A DNA stretch of 34,779 bases from an uncultured Pseudomonadales bacterium (GTDB lineage Bacteria > Pseudomonadota > Gammaproteobacteria > Pseudomonadales > Azotimanducaceae): assembly GCA_947258825.1 (NCBI GenBank), contig CAMYJX010000015.1, positions 24,798 to 59,576 on the forward strand, in the 5' to 3' direction. Of this stretch, positions 6,533-17,167 are shown piece after piece. Under the pieces are notes generated by a model, which made no database searches, was not told the origin of the DNA, and worked only from the letters and a program-made list of their open reading frames with translations. The number at the start of each line of letters is the position of its first letter. Position 1 is the first letter of the stretch. A program made the translations under genes and the position numbers.

Positions 6533-8362
6533 ATGACCCAGCGTATTCACGAGCTTGGAAGTTTCGTCTCCAACCAGATCGCCGCGGGCGAGGTTGTGGA
6601 AAGACCAGCCTCCCTGGTCAAGGAGCTGGTGGAGAACAGCCTGGACGCCAAAGCGAGCCAGATCAGGGTGATCACCGAGCAGGGCGGCGTGAAGCGGGTG
6701 CTTGTCAGGGACGACGGTGCGGGCATTCACCCCGACGACCTTCGCCTCGCATTGAGTCGCCATGCCACCAGCAAGATCCATGACGCCCAGGATCTGCTCG
6801 GTGTGGCCAGCCTGGGTTTCCGGGGCGAGGCGCTGGCCAGCATGGCGTCGGTGGCACGGGTAAGAATCACGTCCCGTCCGGCGGCACATGAGCACGGCTT
6901 TGCCATCGAGGTAGAGGGAGGGACGGAGGTCTTCTTCGGGCCTGCCGCCCACCCGGTCGGAACGACGGTAGAGGTGAAAGATCTTTTCTACAACACGCCG
7001 GCTCGTCGCAAATTTTTGAAGACTGAGCGCACCGAGCAGGGCCAGGTGGAAAACGTACTGCGGCGTATCAGCCTCGGTCACTTCGACGTGAGCTTCGAAC
7101 TCATTCAGGGAGGCGGCAGAAGACCGCTGATGCTTGCAGCTGGTGAGCCTGCAGAGCGGTTGCGCCGAATACTGTCTGCCGAGTTCGTCGACCGGAACGT
7201 GCAGCTCGACGAGACCCGCCAGGAATTTTCCCTGCACGGCTGGGTGGGGCTGCCCACCCATTCACGCAGCCAGGCGGACCAGCAGTACTTTTATGTGAAC
7301 GGCCGGGTCGTGCGAGACAAGCTGGTTGCCCACGCCATTCGTCAGGCCTACCGGGACGTGCTGTTCCACGGTCGTCACCCGGTGTTCGTGCTCTATCTGG
7401 AGGTTCCTGCGGAGGGCGTCGACGTCAATGTCCATCCCACCAAGCATGAAGTGCGGTTTCGGGATGCCCGGGCAGTCCACGATTTCATCTTTGGCACCCT
7501 GAATCGCGCGCTCCGCGATGTGCGTCCCGATAGCGTGCGTCCCCAGGTAGCCGGAGCTCAGCACCAGGGCGCCGAAACCCCCGGGGCACTGCTGGAAGCA
7601 TGGTCTCGCGCCGGGGACCCTTCCGGGATGCACCCGCGTTCCTCGCAGGCGCCGTTCGCTTGGCAAGCGGAAGCCGCCGGGTCGCCGCCCGGTGGTTTTG
7701 CGCAGCTGCTTGCTGAAGCTCGTGAGGCCCGGCCTCCGCAGAGGGATCACGGCGCGGGCCCGGTCTCTGGCGACGAGATCCCGCCGCTGGGCTATGCCCT
7801 CGGACAGCTTCAGGGGATCTACATCCTCGCCGAGAATGCCCAGGGGCTGGTGGTGGTGGACATGCACGCCGCACATGAGCGAATTACCTACGAGCGGCTG
7901 AAGACGCAGATTGGCGGCCAGGGCGTGCCGCGCCAGCGACTGCTGGTGCCCCTTGGGCTGGATGTGAGCGAGCAGGAGGCGGACCTGGCGGAGGAGATGG
8001 CCGACGCGCTGGCGGAGATGGGTCTGGTGATTGATCGCAGCGGTGCTCAGGCCGTTACCATTCGTGAGGTACCCGCGCTGCTGTCTTCGGGAAGTATCGA
8101 GTCGCTGGCCCGCGATGTCCTGGCTGATTGCATGACTTTTGGACGCAGCGCGCGTCTCCAGGAGCGTCAGGACGATCTGCTGGCCACCATGGCCTGCCAT
8201 GGCTCGGTACGCGCCCATCGGTCCCTGACGCTGGCGGAAATGAACGCGCTGCTCCGGGCGATGGAACAGACCGAGAACGCGGGCCAGTGCAACCACGGCC
8301 GCCCGACCTACTTCGTTCAGTCCATGGGGGATCTGGATCGTCTTTTTCTGCGCGGTCAGTAA
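6533..8362 (+). CDS. mutL: DNA mismatch repair protein MutL, endonuclease (nickase) type
   Basis: Links MutS mismatch recognition to strand incision and removal. The 609-aa protein has an N-terminal GHKL ATPase (NQIAAGEVVERPASLVKELV, ENSLDA, DDGAGI, LGFRGEALASM), a transducer domain ending near residue 330 (DVNVHPTKHEVRF), a Pro/Gly/Ala-rich linker at about 345-420 and a C-terminal dimerisation domain. The C-terminal domain carries DMHAAHERITYE from Asp443, which fits the DQHA(X)2E(X)4E endonuclease motif with Gln replaced by Met. It also carries ACHGSVRAH and CNHGRPT, the accompanying metal-site motifs. Such MutL proteins occur in bacteria lacking MutH, such as Pseudomonas. ATG 6533 is 20 bp after the amidase stop. 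Confidence 0.97.
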   Translation: MTQRIHELGSFVSNQIAAGEVVERPASLVKELVENSLDAKASQIRVITEQGGVKRVLVRDDGAGIHPDDLRLALSRHATSKIHDAQDLLGVASLGFRGEALASMASVARVRITSRPAAHEHGFAIEVEGGTEVFFGPAAHPVGTTVEVKDLFYNTPARRKFLKTERTEQGQVENVLRRISLGHFDVSFELIQGGGRRPLMLAAGEPAERLRRILSAEFVDRNVQLDETRQEFSLHGWVGLPTHSRSQADQQYFYVNGRVVRDKLVAHAIRQAYRDVLFHGRHPVFVLYLEVPAEGVDVNVHPTKHEVRFRDARAVHDFIFGTLNRALRDVRPDSVRPQVAGAQHQGAETPGALLEAWSRAGDPSGMHPRSSQAPFAWQAEAAGSPPGGFAQLLAEAREARPPQRDHGAGPVSGDEIPPLGYALGQLQGIYILAENAQGLVVVDMHAAHERITYERLKTQIGGQGVPRQRLLVPLGLDVSEQEADLAEEMADALAEMGLVIDRSGAQAVTIREVPALLSSGSIESLARDVLADCMTFGRSARLQERQDDLLATMACHGSVRAHRSLTLAEMNALLRAMEQTENAGQCNHGRPTYFVQSMGDLDRLFLRGQ

Positions 8363-8374
8363 AAGGTTCGAGCC

Positions 8375-9325
8375 GTGAATTCTCCTGCCACCGTGCTCGC
8401 CCTGGTGGGGCCGACAGCCGTTGGCAAAACCGACGTGGCTCTGGCCCTGGCGGCGCGGTTGCCCGTGGATCTGATCTCCCTGGATTCGGTGATGGTCTAT
8501 CGAGGGATGGATATCGGCACCGCGAAACCATCTGCCGAGGTGCTGGAACGATTTCCTCATGCCCTGTTGGATATCCGCGATCCTACCGAGCGCTACTCGG
8601 TAGCGAGCTTCCTTCGTGATGCTGATCAGGCGGTGGGTTTTTCGCTGCAGCGCGGTCGTCTGCCGGTGCTGGTCGGCGGCACGATGCTCTATCTGCGGGC
8701 GTTCCGCGAAGGGCTGGCCCAGCTGCCCGAAGCGGATCCAGGGTTGAGGGCGCAGATCCAGGGGGAGGCGGAGCGCGTGGGCTGGCGAGCTTTGCATGAC
8801 GAGCTGAATGGGGCGGACCCGCAGGCTGCAGCCGGGATTCACCCCAACAATCCGCAACGGCTGGTCAGGGCGCTGGAGGTGCTGCGGTCCACCGGACGCC
8901 CTATCTCCGACTTCTGGCGCCAGCAGAAGGAGCAGCAGGTTGGTCACAGGCTGGGGGTGAATCTCAAAGAGGTGGCGTTGGTCCCGGACGATCGACGCCT
9001 GCTGCATGAACGTATCAATGCCCGCTTTGCGGCAATGCTGGATGCGGGGCTGATCGACGAAGTGATTGGCCTGCGGGCGCGATTCGACCTTTCCCTCGAG
9101 CTTCCCAGCATGCGCGCCGTTGGGTACAGGCAGGTGTGGCAGTTTCTGGAAGGCGACCTTTCATACGAATCTCTGGTCCAGGCCGGGACGGCGGCGACGC
9201 GCCAACTGGCGAAGCGCCAGCTGACCTGGCTTCGCAGCTGGCCCCAGGTTCGAGAGGTTTCCTGGGGCGCATCGGCCCAGGTTGCAGACCGACTGGTCCG
9301 GGACTGCCATCTTGAAATATGCTGA
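8375..9325 (+). CDS. miaA: tRNA dimethylallyltransferase
   Basis: Adds an isopentenyl (dimethylallyl) group to A37 of tRNAs reading UNN codons. The 316-aa protein equals the usual length. It begins with the P-loop LVGPTAVGKTDVALALA (about residues 8-24), then SLDSVMVYRGMDIGTAKPS, LVGGTMLYLRAF, the HPNNPQRLVRALEV block and the C-terminal ATRQLAKRQLTWLR tRNA-binding segment. It starts at GTG 8375, 12 bp after mutL. miaA-hfq-hflX is a conserved series, and hfq promoters often lie in or after miaA. Confidence 0.97.
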   Translation: MNSPATVLALVGPTAVGKTDVALALAARLPVDLISLDSVMVYRGMDIGTAKPSAEVLERFPHALLDIRDPTERYSVASFLRDADQAVGFSLQRGRLPVLVGGTMLYLRAFREGLAQLPEADPGLRAQIQGEAERVGWRALHDELNGADPQAAAGIHPNNPQRLVRALEVLRSTGRPISDFWRQQKEQQVGHRLGVNLKEVALVPDDRRLLHERINARFAAMLDAGLIDEVIGLRARFDLSLELPSMRAVGYRQVWQFLEGDLSYESLVQAGTAATRQLAKRQLTWLRSWPQVREVSWGASAQVADRLVRDCHLEIC

Positions 9326-9382
9326 GGGTGGCCCCATATTATCCGTGTGTGGCGGGGTTTAGCCTGGAGTTCTGCGAGGGCT

Positions 9383-9395
9383 CTGGTCAGACCAG
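9383..9395. repeat. Short perfect palindrome CTGGT-CAG-ACCAG between miaA and hfq
   Basis: A 5-bp perfect stem with a 3-nt loop in the 197-bp miaA-hfq gap. There is no T-run, so it is not a convincing terminator. It could be an operator-like site or chance. Confidence 0.3.
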
Positions 9396-9416
9396 GAACC
9401 ACCCAAATTTCGAACC

Positions 9417-9472
9417 TTATGACCCCTATTGAGGTCAATGTATAAGAGCGATCGGTAGGTTACCCTTATAAT
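9417..9472 (+). promoter_or_regulatory. Likely hfq promoter region
   Basis: The miaA-hfq gap turns AT-rich near hfq. TATAAT lies at 9467-9472 without a clear -35. TATAAG at 9441-9446 has TTATGA at 9417-9422 at 18-bp spacing. Either could drive the hfq-hflX-hflK-hflC block. Sequence match only. Confidence 0.4.
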
Positions 9473-9522
9473 CTTAAGAGCTGCTGATAAATATAAAGGC
9501 CAGCCTGCGCAAGGAGACTGCC

Positions 9523-9774
9523 ATGTCAAAAGGGCACTCACTACAAGACCCTTATCTCAACACGCTGCGAAAAGAACGGATTCCTGTATCAATATACTTA
9601 GTCAATGGTATCAAGCTTCAGGGCCAGATCGAATCTTTCGATCAGTTCGTTGTTTTGTTGCGCAATTCCGTCAGCCAGATGGTTTACAAACACGCCATCT
9701 CCACGGTCGTTCCGTCTCGGAACGTCAAGCTTTCGCAACCGGGCGCTGCCTCCGACGAGTCAGGGGGCGATTAG
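9523..9774 (+). CDS. hfq: RNA chaperone Hfq
   Basis: Sm-like hexamer that binds small RNAs and mRNAs and promotes their pairing. The 83-aa protein has the full Sm fold: [21 protein letters not shown] (Sm1 region), then [19 protein letters not shown] and the Sm2 signature [15 protein letters not shown] with the proximal-pore YKHAIS. The C-terminal tail is short (about 15 residues, acidic end DESGGD), as in Pseudomonas (82 aa) and unlike the 102-aa E. coli form. AAGGAG is well placed before ATG 9523. It is followed by hflX after 65 bp. Confidence 0.98.
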   Translation: MSKGHSLQDPYLNTLRKERIPVSIYLVNGIKLQGQIESFDQFVVLLRNSVSQMVYKHAISTVVPSRNVKLSQPGAASDESGGD

Positions 9775-9793
9775 CAGCGGGCCTGTCCCCCGG

Positions 9794-9815
9794 ACTCTGG
9801 CTTTACGGCCAGAGT
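9794..9815 (+). promoter_or_regulatory. Hairpin between hfq and hflX
   Basis: ACTCTGGC (9794-9801) pairs perfectly with GCCAGAGT (9808-9815) around a 6-nt loop. No U-run follows, so it is more likely an mRNA-stabilising, attenuating or processing hairpin than a full rho-independent terminator. It ends 24 nt before the hflX start. Confidence 0.5.
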
Positions 9816-9839
9816 AGTACGGGCTGCTGAGGAGCCGAT

Positions 9840-11159
9840 TTGTTTTTTGAACGCCCCGAAGCAGGCCGCCGCGCGGTGCTGCTGCACGTCAATTTCAAGG
9901 GTCCCGCACCGGGGGAAGCGCTGGACGCTGTGGAAGAGTGTGCAGAGCTCGCTCTGACCGCGGGTGTCGACGTCGCGCAGACCATCAGCGCGACCCGCAC
10001 CGCGCCGCACCCGCGTCTGTTCATTGGTGAGGGCAAGCTGCGAGAGATAGAAGCCTGTCTCCAGGACGTTAATGCAGACCTACTGCTGGTCAATCACGAG
10101 CTGTCGGCCGGCCAGCAGCGTAACCTGGAGCAGGCGCTACGCTGTCGGGTCATGACCCGTACCGAGCTGATACTCCACATATTCGCGGACCGGGCTCGAA
10201 CCTACGAGGGCAAGCTGCAGGTGGAGCTCGCGCAGTTGAAGCACGCGCAGACACGCCTGGTGCGTGGCTGGACTCACCTCGACAGACAGAAGGGTGGAAT
10301 CGGCCTGCGTGGAGCGGGGGAAACGCAGTTGGAAATGGATCAGCGCATGCTCGGCGAGCGGGTCAAGACGCTGCAGAAAAAGCTTTCCAGCGTGGCTCGC
10401 CGGCGGGGCCAGGGTCGGCAGCGCAGAAGGCGCGAAAGGGTCCGGGTGGTCTCTCTGGTGGGGTACACCAACGCTGGAAAATCCACCATTTTCAATGCCC
10501 TGACCGGCGCCGGGGTGGTAGCCGAAGATCAGCTGTTCGCTACCTTGGATCCCACCATGCGGCAGCTGCACATTCCCGGCATTGGCGAGGTGGTGCTTAC
10601 GGATACGGTGGGCTTCATCAGCCACCTGCCCCACTCCCTGGTGGAAGCCTTCAAGGCAACGCTGGAAGAAGTAGCAAACGCGGATCTTCTGCTGCACGTG
10701 GTGGACGCCAGCTGTCCGGACGTGGAAGCGAGGATCAGAACGGTCAACGAAGTGCTGGAAGAAATCGGCGCCAGGGATCTGCCCACCATCACGGTGTACA
10801 ACAAAATCGATGCTTTGCCTGCCGGTGCCGGGACGCAGTTCGACACCGGCAACACATCGATGGCGGTCAGCGGGAGAACCGGGCAGGGCCTTGATACGCT
10901 CATGGAGGCTATTGCTTCCAGGCTCGGAGTCACCGCACCCACCGAGGTATTGTTGCCGCCCGAGGCGGGCCGAATCCGGGCCTGGTTGTATCGTCTCGGC
11001 GCGGTTCTCAGCGAGCGGGTTCAGGAGGATGGTAGCCTGGCGCTGACGGTCCAGGCGGATCAGGATCTGCTGTCACGGCTGTCCATGCAGCCGAGGGTGC
11101 TATTGCAGGGTGGCGGGCGCGATCCTAGAATTCCCGCCCGGCCCGGCGATCTGCCGTAA
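9840..11159 (+). CDS. hflX: Ribosome-associated GTPase HflX
   Basis: GTPase that splits stalled or heat-damaged 70S ribosomes. The 439-aa protein has the HflX N-terminal domain (residues about 1-115, with PHPRLFIGEGKLREIE and LVNHELSAGQQRNLEQ), the linker GKLQVELAQL and GWTHLDRQKGGIGLRGAGETQLE, and the G domain: G1 GYTNAGKST, G3 DTVGF, G4 NKID. It starts at TTG 9840 (MFFERPEAGRRAVLLHV, like E. coli MFDRYDAGEQAVLVH) with GGAG 5 nt upstream. hfq-hflX-hflK-hflC is the conserved hfl locus. Confidence 0.96.
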   Translation: MFFERPEAGRRAVLLHVNFKGPAPGEALDAVEECAELALTAGVDVAQTISATRTAPHPRLFIGEGKLREIEACLQDVNADLLLVNHELSAGQQRNLEQALRCRVMTRTELILHIFADRARTYEGKLQVELAQLKHAQTRLVRGWTHLDRQKGGIGLRGAGETQLEMDQRMLGERVKTLQKKLSSVARRRGQGRQRRRRERVRVVSLVGYTNAGKSTIFNALTGAGVVAEDQLFATLDPTMRQLHIPGIGEVVLTDTVGFISHLPHSLVEAFKATLEEVANADLLLHVVDASCPDVEARIRTVNEVLEEIGARDLPTITVYNKIDALPAGAGTQFDTGNTSMAVSGRTGQGLDTLMEAIASRLGVTAPTEVLLPPEAGRIRAWLYRLGAVLSERVQEDGSLALTVQADQDLLSRLSMQPRVLLQGGGRDPRIPARPGDLP

Positions 11160-11185
11160 GTTTTCAGTCAAGTGGAGTAAGATAA

Positions 11186-12316
11186 ATGGCGTGGAACGAG
11201 CCCGGTGGCGGCGATAAAGACCCGTGGGGCAGCCGTGGTGACCAGGGGCCTCCTGATCTAGACGAAGCCTTCAAAAAGCTTCAGGCACAGTTATCAGGCA
11301 TTTTTGGCGGCGGTTCAGGCGGCGGCGCAGGTGCTGGGTTCAGTGCCGGCATGTTTGGTTTGATTTTGCTCGTGGCAGCCCTCGTCTACGGGTTTTTCGG
11401 GTTGTATCAGATCGACCAGGGTGAGCGTGGCGTGGTTTTCCGTTTCGGTGCCGTTCAGGAAGTCGGCGTGCTGCCGGGCCTGCACTGGAACCCTCCGCTG
11501 ATAGACGTGGTGCGGAAAGTGAACGTCACCCGGGTGAATTCTCATCAGCACCAGGCCCTAATGCTCACGGAGGATGAGAACATCGTCGACGTGGCGCTTA
11601 CCGTTCAATATGTAGTCAACGACCCGGTGGCCTACCTCGTCAACGTGCGAAATCCGAGAACAAGCCTCGATCAGGCTACGGAAAGCGCGCTGCGCCATGT
11701 GGTGGGCAGCTCGGTGATGGACGATGTCATCACGGCGGGGCGTGAGGCCATCGCCGTTGAAGTCCAGGAACGTCTGCAGGCCTATCTCGAAAACTACGGC
11801 ACGGGAATAAGGCTCGACAAGGTCAACATCGACCGCAGTGCCCCTCCCAGCCAGGTAGCGGACGCCTTCAACGACGTGCAGAAGGCCAAAGAGGACGAGC
11901 AGCGCTTTATCAACGAGGCGAATGCTTATGCCGAAAGCATCATCCCTGAAGCCCGCGGTGAGGCGCAGAAGCTCCTTGAACAGTCAAACGCCTATCGCGA
12001 CCGGGTGGTTGCCCGATCGCAAGGTGAGGCGGAGCGTTTTACCAAGCTGCTCACGGAGTATCGCCTGGCCAAGGAGGTTACCCGCGACAGGCTCTACATC
12101 GACGCGTTGGAAAACGTTTTGAGCAAATCCAGTAAGGTCATGATTGACGTCGAAAGCGGCAACAACATCATGTATCTGCCTCTGGACCGACTTGCTCAGG
12201 GTGGCAGCGGGTCTTCCGCCGGCGTGACCGAGGAGTCGATCAGCAGCATTGCTGATTCGATCGTACGCGAGCTGAACGAGCGCATTGCCAGCGGCAGGGT
12301 CCGAGACCAGCGCTGA
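11186..12316 (+). CDS. hflK: FtsH protease modulator HflK (SPFH/band 7)
   Basis: Forms with HflC a membrane cage around FtsH and restrains its degradation of membrane proteins. The 376-aa protein has a Gly/Asp-rich cytoplasmic N-terminus (MAWNEPGGGDKDPWG), a Gly-rich stretch (FGGGSGGGAGAG), one transmembrane helix at about 54-73 (MFGLILLVAALVYGFFGLY), and the SPFH domain from QIDQGERGVVFRFG to about residue 290 with a long helical coiled-coil segment (FNDVQKAKEDEQRFINEANA). ATG 11186 has GGAG 8 nt upstream. It is followed 19 bp later by hflC. Confidence 0.96.
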   Translation: MAWNEPGGGDKDPWGSRGDQGPPDLDEAFKKLQAQLSGIFGGGSGGGAGAGFSAGMFGLILLVAALVYGFFGLYQIDQGERGVVFRFGAVQEVGVLPGLHWNPPLIDVVRKVNVTRVNSHQHQALMLTEDENIVDVALTVQYVVNDPVAYLVNVRNPRTSLDQATESALRHVVGSSVMDDVITAGREAIAVEVQERLQAYLENYGTGIRLDKVNIDRSAPPSQVADAFNDVQKAKEDEQRFINEANAYAESIIPEARGEAQKLLEQSNAYRDRVVARSQGEAERFTKLLTEYRLAKEVTRDRLYIDALENVLSKSSKVMIDVESGNNIMYLPLDRLAQGGSGSSAGVTEESISSIADSIVRELNERIASGRVRDQR

Positions 12317-12335
12317 AAGAAACCGGGAACATCAC

Positions 12336-13202
12336 ATGAATTTGCGTAATACCATTGTCATTGCCATCGCCGTCGTCGCCATCCTGCTGTTGAGCGACAG
12401 CGTTTACACCGTTCACCAGACCGAGCGGGCAATTCTTCTGCGTTTCGGCGCGGTAAGCACGGCTGACGTAACGCCGGGCCTGCATTTCAAGATGCCCATC
12501 GCGGAGGCGGTCAACAAGGCGGACGGCCGAGTGCTCACCCTCGACTCTTCGCCGGAAACCTATTTTACGGTCGAAAAGAAGCCGCTCATCGTCGACTCCT
12601 TTGCCAAGTGGCGCATCTCCGATGTCCTCCGCTACTACGAAGCCACGCGCTTCGACGAGCGGGTGGGTCAGCGGGTGCTGCAGGAGCGAATCAATGAAGG
12701 TCTCAGGAACCAGATCAGCCGTCGCGATATGCACGAGGTGGTCTCCGGGGAACGGGACCAGCTGATGCAGGACCTCAAGGACCAGCTGAACCAGGTGATG
12801 GCGACAGCCGCCGGCATCGAGGTGATCGATGTGCGGGTCAAGCGTATTGATCTCCCTCCGGATGTTTCCAACTCGGTCTATGATCGGATGAACTCCGAGC
12901 GGCAGATCGAAGCCCGGCAATATCGGGCGACCGGACGCGAGCTGGCCCTTGGGATACGAGCGGACGCGGAAAGGCAAACGGTGGTCATCGAAGCCGAAGC
13001 CTACCGCCAGGCCGAGGAGACCCGCGGTGATGGCGACGCCACGTCGGCGGCCGTCTATGCCGATGCGTTCAATCAGGATCCGGAGTTCTACCAGTTCTAC
13101 CGGAGCATCAACGCCTACGTGAACATCTTCAGAGACAAGGGCGATCTGCTGATTCTCGATCCGAAGAGCGAATTCTTCAAGTATCTGGATCGGGGATCCT
13201 GA
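12336..13202 (+). CDS. hflC: FtsH protease modulator HflC (SPFH/band 7)
   Basis: Partner of HflK in the periplasm-facing FtsH regulator. The 288-aa product starts at ATG 12336 (MNLRNTIVIAIAVVAILLL), giving one N-terminal transmembrane anchor and then the SPFH domain (YTVHQTERAILLRFG), with SGERDQLMQDLKDQLNQ and the conserved C-terminal FYQFYRSINAYVNIF block. The open frame extends upstream into hflK, but the ATG matches the family N-terminus. It is shorter than E. coli HflC (334 aa) but similar to Pseudomonas HflC. Confidence 0.95.
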   Translation: MNLRNTIVIAIAVVAILLLSDSVYTVHQTERAILLRFGAVSTADVTPGLHFKMPIAEAVNKADGRVLTLDSSPETYFTVEKKPLIVDSFAKWRISDVLRYYEATRFDERVGQRVLQERINEGLRNQISRRDMHEVVSGERDQLMQDLKDQLNQVMATAAGIEVIDVRVKRIDLPPDVSNSVYDRMNSERQIEARQYRATGRELALGIRADAERQTVVIEAEAYRQAEETRGDGDATSAAVYADAFNQDPEFYQFYRSINAYVNIFRDKGDLLILDPKSEFFKYLDRGS

Positions 13203-13226
13203 TCCAGGCCATAACGGTATCCGCTC

Positions 13227-13412
13227 GTGGGGAAGGAATTGGCGGTCGCCCTGTGCCTGGTGCTCGTCATCGAAGGGATCCTGCCGTTTCTGGCCCCGGC
13301 CCGCTGGCGACACATGGCCGTTGCGCTGGCTCAAACGGATGATCGGACCATCCGCATCGTCGGGCTTGGCAGCATGCTGACCGGCACGCTGTTGCTATAT
13401 CTTTTGCGTTAG
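13227..13412 (+). CDS. DUF2065 family small inner-membrane protein (YjeT-like)
   Basis: A 61-aa protein of unknown function: an N-terminal hydrophobic helix (ELAVALCLVLVIEGILPFLAP), a short basic loop (ARWRHMAVALAQ) and a second hydrophobic helix ending YLLR. This is the arrangement of YjeT/DUF2065, which regularly sits between hflC and hisZ or purA. It starts at GTG 13227; no clear ribosome-binding site is seen, and TTG 13239 is an alternative. It may be translated through coupling with the hflC mRNA. The link to HflKC is by position only. Confidence 0.85.
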   Translation: MGKELAVALCLVLVIEGILPFLAPARWRHMAVALAQTDDRTIRIVGLGSMLTGTLLLYLLR

Positions 13413-13422
13413 GCAGATTGTC

Positions 13423-15910
<2,488 letters not shown>

Positions 15911-15913
15911 ATC

Positions 15914-16111
15914 GTGCCCGTTGATAGTAGACTGCTGGAGCTTCTGGTCTGCCCGGTTAGTAAAGCCTCACTGGTATACCACAAGGAAACCGAAGAGCTT
16001 TGGTGTCGCGGCAGCGGTCTGGCGTATCCCATTCGCGACGGCATTCCAGTCATGCTCGAGGAAGAGGCCCGGCAGCTCACGGACGAGGAGCGCGCCGGGC
16101 TGAAGAGCTGA
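15914..16111 (+). CDS. Trm112-like / UPF0434 small protein
   Basis: A 65-aa YcaR-like protein: [46 protein letters not shown]. The family is related to the zinc-ribbon part of eukaryotic Trm112, an activator of methyltransferases, but its bacterial role is not established. The usual CPxC pair is reduced to CPVS here, so zinc binding may be weak or absent. It starts at GTG 15914, 3 bp after purA, so the two are probably co-transcribed. The family more often sits by kdsB or lpxK, so this position is unusual. Confidence 0.85.
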   Translation: MPVDSRLLELLVCPVSKASLVYHKETEELWCRGSGLAYPIRDGIPVMLEEEARQLTDEERAGLKS

Positions 16112-16167
16112 TTCTCCCCGGCCGGGCCCAGTCGCGGCGATGATGCCGAACGATCGACTGTGACGTC

Positions 16168-16191
16168 CCGGTTCTAAAGGTTAGAATCCGG
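16168..16191 (+). terminator. Hairpin between the Trm112-like gene and folE2, possible terminator
   Basis: CCGGTTCTAA pairs with TTAGAATCCGG across an AGG loop, with one bulged base. It is followed by GGGTTCTTTC, which has only a short T-rich stretch. It could end the purA transcript or act as a leader hairpin of folE2, whose ATG lies 28 bp downstream. Confidence 0.4.
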
Positions 16192-16219
16192 GGTTCTTTC
16201 GGGGTTTCAGGACATCTGC

Positions 16220-17167
16220 ATGAACAAGCTGGAGTTGATTGCGGCGAACGACATGCCGGACGTGGCGAGCCACGGCCTGCAGGAGCCTCATGTAACCCTG
16301 GACTGGGTGGGCATGAGCGGCATTCATCAGCCGTTGCTGGTTCGGGATGGTGGTAGCACCAAGCAGGTGCAGGCCAAGGTTCAGATTTACGTGGATCTCG
16401 GCGACGACATGGCGAAAGGCATACACATGTCCCGGCTCTACCTGATTCTGGACGAGCATTCGGAAACCCGGCCGCTCTCCCCCGCGGGTCTCAAGCTCAT
16501 GCTCGCCAGCATGCTGGAATCTCACCGCGGGCTGAGCACCCACGCTTTCGTGCAATTCGACTTCGAGTACTATCTGCGGCGCAAGGCGCTGGTCAGCGAC
16601 AATTCGGGTTGGAATGCCTACCCGGCGGCCATTCGCGGTACGCTCAAAGATGGCGAGATTTCCCTTGAGCTCATGCTTACCGTTCAGTATTCGTCTACCT
16701 GTCCCTGTTCCGCAGCCCTGGCGCGGCAGCTCATTCAGAATCAGTTCGACAAGGACTTTGGAGCCGGAGACGTCCGGGCCAGCGAAGTGAAAGCCTGGCT
16801 GGGGACGGAGCAGGGGATCGTAGCCACACCTCACAGCCAGCGCAGCGATGCCAGGCTGGCGATCCGATTGCAGGATGGCCTGGAGGAATTTCCCATCACC
16901 GACATCGTCGATCTCGTCGAAAACACTCTGAAAACACCGGTGCAGACGGCGGTGAAGCGGGAAGACGAGCAGGAGTTTGCCCTGCTCAACGGCCAGAACC
17001 TGATGTTCATCGAGGATGCCGGGCGCAAGCTGAAGATCGCCCTTGCCGCTGACCAGCGCCTGGCGGATTTCTGGGTACGCATCGAGCATCACGAGAGTCT
17101 GCACGCCCACGACGCCGTAGGCGTGTTTACCAAGGACGTCGACGGCGGCTATCAGCCCATACCGTGA
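16220..17167 (+). CDS. folE2: GTP cyclohydrolase FolE2 (type IB)
   Basis: Makes 7,8-dihydroneopterin triphosphate from GTP, the first step of folate (and queuosine precursor) synthesis; unlike FolE it works with metals other than zinc. The 315-aa protein has LDWVGMSGIHQPLLV, the GIHMSRLYLIL block, the conserved cysteines in QYSSTCPCSAALARQL, and the C-terminal HHESLHAHDAVG. It starts at ATG 16220. No Zur-type operator is recognisable upstream, so the common zinc-starvation control is not supported here. The stop overlaps the purU GTG. Dihydroneopterin feeds folates that PurU and GlyA use. Confidence 0.94.
   Translation: MNKLELIAANDMPDVASHGLQEPHVTLDWVGMSGIHQPLLVRDGGSTKQVQAKVQIYVDLGDDMAKGIHMSRLYLILDEHSETRPLSPAGLKLMLASMLESHRGLSTHAFVQFDFEYYLRRKALVSDNSGWNAYPAAIRGTLKDGEISLELMLTVQYSSTCPCSAALARQLIQNQFDKDFGAGDVRASEVKAWLGTEQGIVATPHSQRSDARLAIRLQDGLEEFPITDIVDLVENTLKTPVQTAVKREDEQEFALLNGQNLMFIEDAGRKLKIALAADQRLADFWVRIEHHESLHAHDAVGVFTKDVDGGYQPIP

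Noticed and set aside
7262-9007. 581-aa minus-strand open frame opposite mutL/miaA
   Set aside because: It is a shadow of the plus-strand genes caused by high GC at third positions, and has no recognisable domain.
12240-13334. 364-aa minus-strand open frame opposite hflC
   Set aside because: Shadow frame. The plus strand encodes a clear SPFH protein.
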